From Sphingobacterium puteale (GTDB lineage Bacteria > Bacteroidota > Bacteroidia > Sphingobacteriales > Sphingobacteriaceae): 64,000 nucleotides of DNA. Within the stretch, counting starts at the first letter, position 1; each line of letters begins with the position of its first letter. This document shows positions 1-7,333 of the stretch, in pieces. The notes beneath the pieces were generated by a model, which searched no databases, was not told the DNA's origin, and was given only the letters and a program-made list of their open reading frames with translations. The DNA is taken from assembly GCF_003627955.1 (NCBI RefSeq), contig NZ_RBWS01000007.1, positions 348,049-412,048 on the forward strand. The letters run 5' to 3'. The translations under genes and the position numbers were made by a program.

Positions 1-1
1 T

Positions 2-283
2 GCGCTCGCCCAAGAAAATCCCGTCTGGGGTGAAAAAATAGTGGATCATCTAGAATTTAAAAAAGCTGAAGTGGTGTGGGCTGTCCGCAATGAATTGGCA
101 CAAACAGTAGAAGACGTACTTTCACGTCGTGTGCGCATTCTATTTCTCGATGCCAAGGCAGCGATTGCCGCAGCTCCTGAAGTCGCTAAAATAATCGCTC
201 AAGAATTAGGTAAAGACGAGAACTGGCAAAAAAATCAAATAGAAAATTTCGAGAAAGTTGCAAAAAATTATATCTTAAGCTAA
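2..283 (+). CDS. glpD: Glycerol-3-phosphate dehydrogenase, C-terminal fragment
   Basis: This is the 3' end of a gene that begins before the window; the frame is open from base 2 and ends at TAA. The roughly 93 visible residues match the helical C-terminal cap of FAD-dependent GlpD (E-V-V-W-A-V-R-N-E-L followed by VEDVLSRRVRILFLDA). The enzyme oxidises glycerol-3-phosphate to dihydroxyacetone phosphate at the inner membrane and passes electrons to quinone. An internal GTG at position 41 is not the real start. glpK follows after 27 bp and then glpF, which makes a glycerol operon. The catalytic FAD domain lies outside the window. Confidence 0.88.
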   Translation, partial: ALAQENPVWGEKIVDHLEFKKAEVVWAVRNELAQTVEDVLSRRVRILFLDAKAAIAAAPEVAKIIAQELGKDENWQKNQIENFEKVAKNYILS

Positions 284-310
284 TACAAAAATAACCAGCA
301 GTAATCAATT

Positions 311-1810
311 ATGGAACAACAATACATATTGGCCATGGATCAGGGAACAACGAGCTCCAGAGCCATCATTTTTGATAAAGAAAGAAATATCGTTTCAATT
401 GCTCAAAAAGAATTTACACAAATATTCCCAAAACCGGGATGGGTAGAACATGACCCACATGAAATCTGGTCGACGCAAGCCGGTGTCACTGCCGAAGCAA
501 CAACAAAGGCCGGACTGAATGGCAAAAACATCGCCGCCATCGGAATAACCAATCAACGGGAAACTATTGTTGTATGGGAAAAGGAAAGCGGCAAACCGGT
601 CTACAATGCCATTGTATGGCAAGATAAACGTACTGCGGATTATTGTGATGAACTCCGTCAATCGGGCAAACATGAAATGATCCAGAAAAAAACGGGACTT
701 ATCCTAGATCCCTATTTTTCGGCAACGAAAATAAAATGGATTCTTGACCATGTCGATGGCGCAAGAGAAAAAGCCCAGAATGGTGAGCTGATCTGCGGCA
801 CAATTGATACTTGGCTGGTATGGAATCTTACACGTGGAGATGTTCACATTACCGATGTGACCAATGCTTCACGTACACTTCTATTCAATATCCATACCAT
901 GAACTGGGATGCCGAACTTCTTGAATTATTTGATATCCCCGCCTCCATGCTGCCTCAGGTGAAGGAAAGTAGCGAAATATATGGTGAGTCCAGAACAACA
1001 ATCTTTGCACATAAAGTCAAAATCGCCGGAATTGCCGGAGATCAGCAAGCAGCACTTTTTGGTCAACAATGCATTGAAAAAGGCATGGTAAAAAACACCT
1101 ATGGCACGGGATGCTTCATGTTAATGAATATTGGCAATAAACCAATTATGTCCAAAAACAACCTACTGACAACCGTAGCCTGGAAGATTAACGGAAAAAC
1201 CGAATACGCCTTAGAAGGAAGTATATTTATAGGCGGCGCACTGGTTCAATGGCTACGGGATAATCTTAATATTATTTACAAATCCGCAGATATTGAACAG
1301 TTGGCACTCTCCGAAAAAGATAACGGTGGTGTAACCTTTATTCCCACTTTCGCGGGGCTGGGCGCCCCCTACTGGAACGCCAGGGCGCAAGGCACGATAT
1401 TCGGACTAACACGGGCAACGACAAACGGGCATATTGCCAGAGCTTCGCTGGAAGCTATCTCACTCCAAACCAGTGATGTTTTAAAGGCCATGGAAGCTGA
1501 CAGTGGAATACCGATCAAGGAACTTCGTGTGGATGGCGGAGCAACGGCAAATAATCTTCTGATGCAGATTCAGGCCAACGTACTGAACAGCAATGTCATT
1601 AGACCTAAAATCACCGAAACAACAGCTCTGGGAGCAGCTTATCTGGCAGGATTGGCGGTCGGCTTTTGGAAGGATGAACAAGAACTTTCAAAATTCTGGG
1701 CGCAAGACCGTCTTTTTGAACCCGAAAAAGAACAAGAAGAACAAACCCAGCAGATTATTAAGCAATGGACCAAAGGTGTGAAAGCATTGCAATTCTGGAC
1801 AGAAAACTAA
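311..1810 (+). CDS. glpK: Glycerol kinase
   Basis: This cytosolic FGGY-family kinase phosphorylates glycerol to glycerol-3-phosphate with ATP. Its 499 residues fit the family's usual length of about 500. Near the N-terminus is the phosphate-binding loop [14 protein letters not shown], followed by the substrate segment TNQRET. The ATP-domain signatures [15 protein letters not shown] and the late glycine-rich [18 protein letters not shown] are intact. It lies between glpD and glpF with short gaps, so the three genes are probably cotranscribed. The product supplies both catabolism (GlpD) and phospholipid synthesis. Confidence 0.97.
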   Translation: MEQQYILAMDQGTTSSRAIIFDKERNIVSIAQKEFTQIFPKPGWVEHDPHEIWSTQAGVTAEATTKAGLNGKNIAAIGITNQRETIVVWEKESGKPVYNAIVWQDKRTADYCDELRQSGKHEMIQKKTGLILDPYFSATKIKWILDHVDGAREKAQNGELICGTIDTWLVWNLTRGDVHITDVTNASRTLLFNIHTMNWDAELLELFDIPASMLPQVKESSEIYGESRTTIFAHKVKIAGIAGDQQAALFGQQCIEKGMVKNTYGTGCFMLMNIGNKPIMSKNNLLTTVAWKINGKTEYALEGSIFIGGALVQWLRDNLNIIYKSADIEQLALSEKDNGGVTFIPTFAGLGAPYWNARAQGTIFGLTRATTNGHIARASLEAISLQTSDVLKAMEADSGIPIKELRVDGGATANNLLMQIQANVLNSNVIRPKITETTALGAAYLAGLAVGFWKDEQELSKFWAQDRLFEPEKEQEEQTQQIIKQWTKGVKALQFWTEN

Positions 1811-1819
1811 CCAATACTT

Positions 1820-2554
1820 ATGAACCATTATTTAGCAGAATTTATCGGTACCACACTCCTTCTACTTCTTGGTAATGGTGTTGTTGCGAATGTGATCTTA
1901 AAAGGAACAAAAGGAGAAAACAGCGGCTGGATCGTCATCACTACCGGATGGGCTTTAGCCGTATATATCGGAGTCGTATTCGCAGGCCCTTACACAGGTG
2001 CTCACTTAAACCCGGCAGTAACAATCGCCATGGCACTTCATAAAGCGCTTCCCTGGACAGAAGTGCCTGGCTATATTCTTGCCCAAATTGCGGGCGGTTT
2101 TTGTGGAGCATTGCTAACTTACATTATACACAAAGATCATTTTGATGCCACAGCCGACCCTACCACAAAACTAGGTGTTTTCGCTACGATCCCAAACATC
2201 CGAAATACCACGACGAATCTAGCGAGCGAAATCATCGGGACTTTCGTCTTAATTTTTGTCATCTTTTTTATCACCGGACAAGATGTGAGCATCAATGGAA
2301 AGACTGAACCTATTGGAATGGGATCTTTAGGTGCCATACCCGTTGCTTTTTTAGTTTGGGCTATTGGATTATCATTAGGCGGAACAACAGGCTACGCAAT
2401 TAATCCTGCGAGGGATTTGGGCCCCCGTCTATTTCACGCAATCTGGCCAATTAAAGAAAAAAGAGACTCGGATTGGTCGTATGCATGGATTCCTATTATA
2501 GGACCTATCACCGGAGCGGTGTTAGCGTTTGTTGTTTATATTTTAATAAAATAA
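1820..2554 (+). CDS. glpF: Glycerol uptake facilitator (aquaglyceroporin)
   Basis: This is a 244-residue MIP-family channel of six membrane helices with two NPA half-helices: NPA at residues 64-66 (AHLNPAVT) and NPARD at 195-199. The aspartate just after the second NPAR is the residue that usually separates glycerol facilitators from strict water channels, so passive glycerol uptake is the expected role. It starts 9 bp after glpK. Its transcript ends at the perfect palindrome beginning 4 bp past the stop codon. Confidence 0.95.
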   Translation: MNHYLAEFIGTTLLLLLGNGVVANVILKGTKGENSGWIVITTGWALAVYIGVVFAGPYTGAHLNPAVTIAMALHKALPWTEVPGYILAQIAGGFCGALLTYIIHKDHFDATADPTTKLGVFATIPNIRNTTTNLASEIIGTFVLIFVIFFITGQDVSINGKTEPIGMGSLGAIPVAFLVWAIGLSLGGTTGYAINPARDLGPRLFHAIWPIKEKRDSDWSYAWIPIIGPITGAVLAFVVYILIK

Positions 2555-2557
2555 ATA

Positions 2558-2611
2558 GAGTATAAAATAACAAAGGGATTCAATATTGAATCCCTTTGTT
2601 ATTTTATACTC
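2558..2611. terminator. Perfect 54-bp palindrome, bidirectional terminator
   Basis: Two 27-bp arms, GAGTATAAAATAACAAAGGG... and its exact reverse complement, meet at an ATAT centre with no mismatch. A GC-richer core (AAAGGGATTC) is flanked by AT-rich outer stems. It separates glpF on the plus strand from the convergent acyltransferase gene on the minus strand and would terminate both. The last codons and the TAA of the minus-strand gene lie inside one arm. Confidence 0.9.
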
Positions 2612-3563
2612 GTTTGGGTTTTCGGCGACCATATTCACGGTCCCGCTCAAAAGTATTCATGTGTCGTTCCTTTTTTACTGGATACACATCTTCAATAACA
2701 ATCAATATCCCCTTCTCTTCTACTGTACCGAACTCATCATTTCGGGCAGTCCCAAAAGACTTCATCGTCGGAGATAAGTTCATGTAAGTATTGATTAAGG
2801 GTGGAATATTTTCACCTAATGCCCTGACATGACTATTTAATATTTTATACCCTTCCTTATAATCTAATCCGTCAAAAACACCCACAAAACGATCATAGTC
2901 ATTTTTAATTTCAAGGTCAGGAAGCGGAACAACCAATTTATCGTGATCTGGAAAATAATAATCCATAAAGTAAAGCAGCATATCTCTCGCATCCTTATTA
3001 TAATGCGGATACATCGTTACTTTTCCAAAAAGGTATTTAATTTCAGGGTTCAGCATAACCAAAGCGCCCAAACCGTCCCATAAATTGTCTAGCGAAAAAA
3101 TCCCTTTTCTATTATCAATTGCCGGCTGATACCTAGGTTGCACGAACGATCGGCCCAGTTCAATTGTATACGGTAAATAATCTTTTGTAAACTGATCAGA
3201 AAACTGAAAATAATGAGCTGTAGATAAATTGGGAATACCATTTGACTTTCCTGCTTCGGCACATTTAATTACGCGATATCCCGCAACAACTTCTTCATCT
3301 TCAGGATTCCAAGCGATCAATTGATCATAACAGTCTTCGCATGTATCGTTTTCATCAATATCAATGGAAAGCCCTGTACCTCCTCCTGCGCCACGGAACG
3401 TCAACTCTCGTAACCGACCGATCTCACGCATCACATTTGGTGAGTTATGATAGTTGATTAAGTATATTTCGTTATTTCCATTGTTGGTATAGCGTAAGAA
3501 AACCTCCTTATTCAATTCGGCTTTCAATAATTCTCTATCAACTGGAGGTATAATTTCTTGCAT
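2604..3563 (-). CDS. glsB: GNAT/hemolysin-like N-acyltransferase, probable glycine-lipid synthase GlsB
   Basis: This 319-residue protein belongs to the GNAT-type acyltransferases related to OlsB and often annotated as putative hemolysin. Visible hallmarks are REIGRLRELTFRGAGGGTG near residues 45-65, AWNPEDEEVVAGYRVIKC near 85-105, and the strand-turn segment IELGRSFVQPRYQP. In Bacteroides the homologous GlsB attaches a 3-hydroxy fatty acyl chain to the amino group of glycine, the first step of glycine-lipid synthesis. It lies 5 bp downstream of a partner O-acyltransferase gene on the same strand, which matches a GlsA/GlsB pair. Assignment to glycine rather than ornithine or another amino acid is inferred from the phylum. 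Its stop codon sits within the palindrome shared with glpF. Confidence 0.75.
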   Translation of the reverse strand: MQEIIPPVDRELLKAELNKEVFLRYTNNGNNEIYLINYHNSPNVMREIGRLRELTFRGAGGGTGLSIDIDENDTCEDCYDQLIAWNPEDEEVVAGYRVIKCAEAGKSNGIPNLSTAHYFQFSDQFTKDYLPYTIELGRSFVQPRYQPAIDNRKGIFSLDNLWDGLGALVMLNPEIKYLFGKVTMYPHYNKDARDMLLYFMDYYFPDHDKLVVPLPDLEIKNDYDRFVGVFDGLDYKEGYKILNSHVRALGENIPPLINTYMNLSPTMKSFGTARNDEFGTVEEKGILIVIEDVYPVKKERHMNTFERDREYGRRKPKRV

Positions 3564-3568
3564 AAATT

Positions 3569-4402
3569 CTATTTTTCTTGAGCTAATCCATAAACCCTTC
3601 TTTTCACTTCTTCAGCCCAAGTCTTTTCGTTTTTTGATTGATCAAACGCTGTATAAGGGATTCTCTTTCCTACTATAATGTTAACGGTATGCCCGCGCTG
3701 GGCAAACATTTCATCAGGTAAATATAACATTTCAATGTTTACCTTAAGACCTATTTTTTGTCTAAGTCTTGCAAAATTATAAAAAAACTTAGAGTTTTTG
3801 CCGTCAATCAGTACCGGAATGACATCTTTTTTATATTTTTTTGCTTTACTAATAAAACTTTTTTTCCATTCCAGGTCTTCAATACGCCCATCTTTCTGCT
3901 TTCTAGAAACTAGCCCGGCGGGAAACACAAGTAAGGCATCATCCGCACCGTAAGCTTCCTCAATTGCTGAAATGGCTTGTTTACCCTGACTCCCTAATTT
4001 ATTCACCCCCACAAATAAAGGCCTCAAATTACCTATATTTAACAAGATATCATTGACCAAAAATTTCACGTCCCGGCGATGCTTTCCGATCGCATGCATA
4101 AACGCAATACCATCCAATCCACCCAGGGGATGGTTAGATGCAAAAATTACCGAATCAGACACCGGAATATTTTCTGCGCCATATAAGTTCACTTTTACCC
4201 CCAGATCATTGATTAACGCATCGACAAAGTCCAGTCCTTGCAAATCGGCAAAGCGAGTCATGATATCATTGATTTCATCCTCATGGATCGTTTTCTTCAG
4301 ATAGTTCAGCAGGAAAGATGGAATCCATTTTGCTAGTCCAGCATTTTTTTTGTGAATAACTTTGCGTATATCAATAAATTTTTTATTCTCACTCGTAATC
4401 AT
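3569..4402 (-). CDS. glsA: PlsC-like O-acyltransferase, probable GlsA
   Basis: This is a 277-residue lysophospholipid-acyltransferase-type protein. The catalytic motif appears as FASNHPLGGLDG, the H-x5-D variant of the usual NHx4D box found in the OlsF/GlsA group, and a second conserved block follows as LVFPAGLVSRK. In the glycine-lipid pathway GlsA adds the second, ester-linked fatty acid to N-acyl glycine. It is followed 5 bp later by the GNAT-type partner, so the two form an operon. I chose the ATG at 4402 over the TTG one codon upstream. A general role in phospholipid acylation cannot be excluded. Confidence 0.75.
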   Translation of the reverse strand: MITSENKKFIDIRKVIHKKNAGLAKWIPSFLLNYLKKTIHEDEINDIMTRFADLQGLDFVDALINDLGVKVNLYGAENIPVSDSVIFASNHPLGGLDGIAFMHAIGKHRRDVKFLVNDILLNIGNLRPLFVGVNKLGSQGKQAISAIEEAYGADDALLVFPAGLVSRKQKDGRIEDLEWKKSFISKAKKYKKDVIPVLIDGKNSKFFYNFARLRQKIGLKVNIEMLYLPDEMFAQRGHTVNIIVGKRIPYTAFDQSKNEKTWAEEVKRRVYGLAQEK

Positions 4403-4647
4403 CAATCTTATTTTTCTGACTAAAAATACCTACTTGCCCTATTTAAGCATATATCAAATTGCTGACAAAAATACTAACAGAATGCTAATAAAAGTACAAT
4501 TTTAAACATTAAAATTGCACTTATTTGCAATAATGTGATTACTTACTTTTATTTTATCCGTTAAACTCAAAAAAGCCACCGTTTCCTGAAGGAATCTGAT
4601 CTGTAAAAATTTCCCTTTCACATCATTTTTTTTTATTAAGTTTGGGT

Positions 4648-5310
4648 ATGTTAATAGGACAATTTCTTTCAAACGCGGATTTCAGCATTCAAAAGGCTGA
4701 TTCAATACAGCAGGCATTAGAAAAACTTCAGGACATGCTTTGTAAAGAATTGGTTGTTTTAAATGGAGATGAATATATTGGATTCGTCAACGAGTCGATT
4801 TTATTGGATGCCGACAATGAAGAAGCTCCTATTTCCGCCATTAAAATTAATACGGCGCCGATACAGCTTAAATTTAACCAACATCCTTATGATGGCCTGG
4901 TCATGATGACTGTATATAATAGTTCCTTGGTTCCTATTTTGGATCAGGATAACAAATATGTCGGTGTTTCTACACAATTAGATATTTTAAAAGCAATTTC
5001 ATTGATCCAATCTCAAAATGAATCCGGAGCTATTATTGTACTATCAATTGGATTACATGACTTTTCATTATCTCAAATTGCACACCTGGTAGAGAGTGAC
5101 AACTGTAGAATCCTCAATTGCGCTACAAAAATAAATCTCGAAAGCGACTCGATTGAAGTGACGTTAAAAGTAGATAAATCTAATATCAATGCATTGCTTA
5201 ATTCATTCTTAAGACATAATTATATAATTATGGAGACACACAATACCGTTGCCGCATTCGATGACACAGCCGAACGGTATCAGCAGCTTATGAATTACAT
5301 CAACATTTAA
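4648..5310 (+). CDS. CBS-domain protein with possible C-terminal ACT-like region
   Basis: A pair of CBS motifs occupies about residues 1-125: IQKADSIQQALEKLQD, then DGLVMMTVYNSSLVPILDQDNKYVGVSTQLDILKAI. The last 90 residues (GAIIVLSIGLHDFSLSQIAHLVES...) resemble an ACT-type ligand-binding fold. CBS pairs normally bind adenosine nucleotides, so this is probably a small cytosolic sensor. I place the start at the ATG at 4648 rather than the TTG at 4642. It stands 50 bp before NAD kinase on the same strand and may be cotranscribed with it, which hints at a nucleotide-sensing role. The exact function is unknown. Confidence 0.7.
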   Translation: MLIGQFLSNADFSIQKADSIQQALEKLQDMLCKELVVLNGDEYIGFVNESILLDADNEEAPISAIKINTAPIQLKFNQHPYDGLVMMTVYNSSLVPILDQDNKYVGVSTQLDILKAISLIQSQNESGAIIVLSIGLHDFSLSQIAHLVESDNCRILNCATKINLESDSIEVTLKVDKSNINALLNSFLRHNYIIMETHNTVAAFDDTAERYQQLMNYINI

Positions 5311-5360
5311 TTATTTAAGATTAGTTTTTTTCTCATCTTTGCCCCATAAATTCAAAAAAT

Positions 5361-6245
5361 ATGAGAATTGCGATATATGGACGAGAGTTTCAACCCTCCG
5401 TTATAGCACATGTGAAGCACTTATTTAAATACCTCGTTATTAAAAACGTTGATATTTGGGTTTATGCCCCCTTTTATAAGTTCTTGACAACGCAGTTTGA
5501 ATGTGATTTTAAATTCCCTACTTATCATACATACGAGGAAATTAAAAACAGTGCAGATCTTATGCTCAGTTTAGGCGGCGATGGAACGATGCTGTCCGCC
5601 GTATCACTCATTAGAGACGCTGGAATTCCCATTGCGGGAATTAATTTTGGACGTTTGGGCTTTTTGGCCTCCATTAATAAAAATGATTTCGAACATGCAA
5701 TAGATGATATATTAAACAATCGTTACGATATCCAAAAACGTGTTCTTCTTTCCGTAGAGTCTGAACAGATCAATTTGTTTCAGGGCAATCATTATGCGCT
5801 TAATGATATTACGGTATTTCGTTATGATAGCTCTGCCATGATCACGGTCAACGCACGAATTAACGGTGAACTGCTCAATTCCTATTGGGCGGATGGCTTG
5901 ATTATCGCCACCCCTACTGGTTCCACAGCCTATTCACTGAGCTGTGGAGGTCCGATCATTATGCCTGAAAGTGGAAATTTTGTCATTACACCGATTTCAC
6001 CACATAACCTTAATGTCAGACCGATCGTTATTTCAAATCAATTCACGCTAGAACTTGAAATCGAGAGCCGAAGCAATCAATACATACTCAGCTGTGACTC
6101 AAAAAACGAGTCTATTGACACGTCGGTCAAACTGACGATCAAACAAGCCCCATTTACGATTAATCTAATTCGTCTTCCACACGAAAGCTTTTTTAGCACA
6201 TTAAGAGAAAAGCTGCTCTGGGGTATCGATGTCAGAAACTATTAA
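5361..6245 (+). CDS. nadK: NAD kinase
   Basis: This cytosolic ATP-NAD kinase makes NADP from NAD. It has 294 residues with the invariant GGDGTML loop at about residues 72-78, the NDITV segment, and the ATPTGSTAYSLSCGGPI motif (near 185-200) that contacts the nucleotide. Length and motif order are standard for bacterial NadK. In Bacteroidota it is commonly found near uppS and bamA, as here. The 220 bp before uppS hold no gene. Confidence 0.96.
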   Translation: MRIAIYGREFQPSVIAHVKHLFKYLVIKNVDIWVYAPFYKFLTTQFECDFKFPTYHTYEEIKNSADLMLSLGGDGTMLSAVSLIRDAGIPIAGINFGRLGFLASINKNDFEHAIDDILNNRYDIQKRVLLSVESEQINLFQGNHYALNDITVFRYDSSAMITVNARINGELLNSYWADGLIIATPTGSTAYSLSCGGPIIMPESGNFVITPISPHNLNVRPIVISNQFTLELEIESRSNQYILSCDSKNESIDTSVKLTIKQAPFTINLIRLPHESFFSTLREKLLWGIDVRNY

Positions 6246-6355
6246 TCTTTATCATATTGTACTTCTGAATTTCCAATTAAAAATCGATATTTGGAACAAA
6301 TAAGCACAGATAAGGTACATAAAACATCGATAATGAGGATTCAACAATAATGATC

Positions 6356-6389
6356 AAACGAATTCATTCTGCGAGGTCAAAATTCGTTT
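6356..6389. repeat. Short inverted repeat between nadK and uppS
   Basis: A 9-bp arm AAACGAATT is followed 16 bases later by its exact complement AATTCGTTT. No T-run follows, so it is not a typical terminator. It could be an operator or chance in AT-rich DNA. Confidence 0.35.
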
Positions 6390-6481
6390 AAAGATAATAC
6401 ACAGACAACCAGGATCTGGTTTTTAACACGCAAATAAGCTATGATTAAGCTAAAAGTGTTAATTTATTGAAAATAGCAACA

Positions 6482-7219
6482 ATGAGCTTTTTAGATCAAA
6501 TTGATAAAATTAAATTACCCCAGCATATTGCCATTATCATGGATGGTAATGGCCGTTGGGCAAAACAAAAAGGCAAACTCCGCGTATTCGGACACCAAAA
6601 TGGTGTGAAAGCAGTGAGAGAGGCCTTAGAAGGATGTGTTCAGGCCAACATTAAATTTTTAACACTCTACGCATTCTCCGCGGAAAACTGGAATCGGCCA
6701 AAATTAGAAGTGATCGCACTGATGGAACTTTTGGTCTCCTCTTTAAAAAAAGAAATCAAGACATTTCAGGAAAATGGTGTTAGATTAAATGCCATTGGAG
6801 ATATCAGCAAGCTCCCAACAAACGCACAAAAAAAACTACAGGAAACAATTGACGCCACCAAAGACAATACACATTGTACTTTAACGCTCGCTCTGAGCTA
6901 TAGTTCACGTCAGGAAATTGTGGAAGCCACCCGAAATTTGGTTAAAAAAGTAAATGCAGGTGAAATAGCCATTGAAGATATCAACGACGATATCTTTTCT
7001 GCTAATCTCTATACCCGAAATCTTCCGGATCCGGATTTATTGATCCGAACCAGTGGAGAACTTCGCATTAGCAATTTTCTTCTTTGGCAAATTGCCTATT
7101 CCGAACTATGCTTTATAGAGAAGATGTGGCCAGAGTTTACGAAAGAAGATTTATTTAAATCAATTGTAGAATATCAACAAAGAGAAAGAAGGTTTGGAAA
7201 AACAAGTGAGCAGTTATAA
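6482..7219 (+). CDS. uppS: Isoprenyl transferase (undecaprenyl diphosphate synthase)
   Basis: This cis-prenyltransferase builds the C55 lipid carrier for peptidoglycan and surface glycans from isopentenyl and farnesyl diphosphate. The first catalytic block IAIIMDGNGRWAKQKG carries the key Asp at about residue 21. YAFSAENWNRP lies in the middle, and the last block IRTSGELRISNFLLWQIAYS is complete. From the ATG at 6482 the protein is 245 residues, the family's usual size; the upstream TTG at 6467 is less likely. bamA follows after about 110 bp. Confidence 0.96.
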   Translation: MSFLDQIDKIKLPQHIAIIMDGNGRWAKQKGKLRVFGHQNGVKAVREALEGCVQANIKFLTLYAFSAENWNRPKLEVIALMELLVSSLKKEIKTFQENGVRLNAIGDISKLPTNAQKKLQETIDATKDNTHCTLTLALSYSSRQEIVEATRNLVKKVNAGEIAIEDINDDIFSANLYTRNLPDPDLLIRTSGELRISNFLLWQIAYSELCFIEKMWPEFTKEDLFKSIVEYQQRERRFGKTSEQL

Positions 7220-7333
7220 ATGATTTTATTAAATTTGTCAACTGATTTGAAAAAAAACAAGCTGGTTAAATTTTCTTAATTAACAAAAATTAACAACTGA
7301 TTGGTGTACTTTAGCGCCAATAATTCAAGATAA

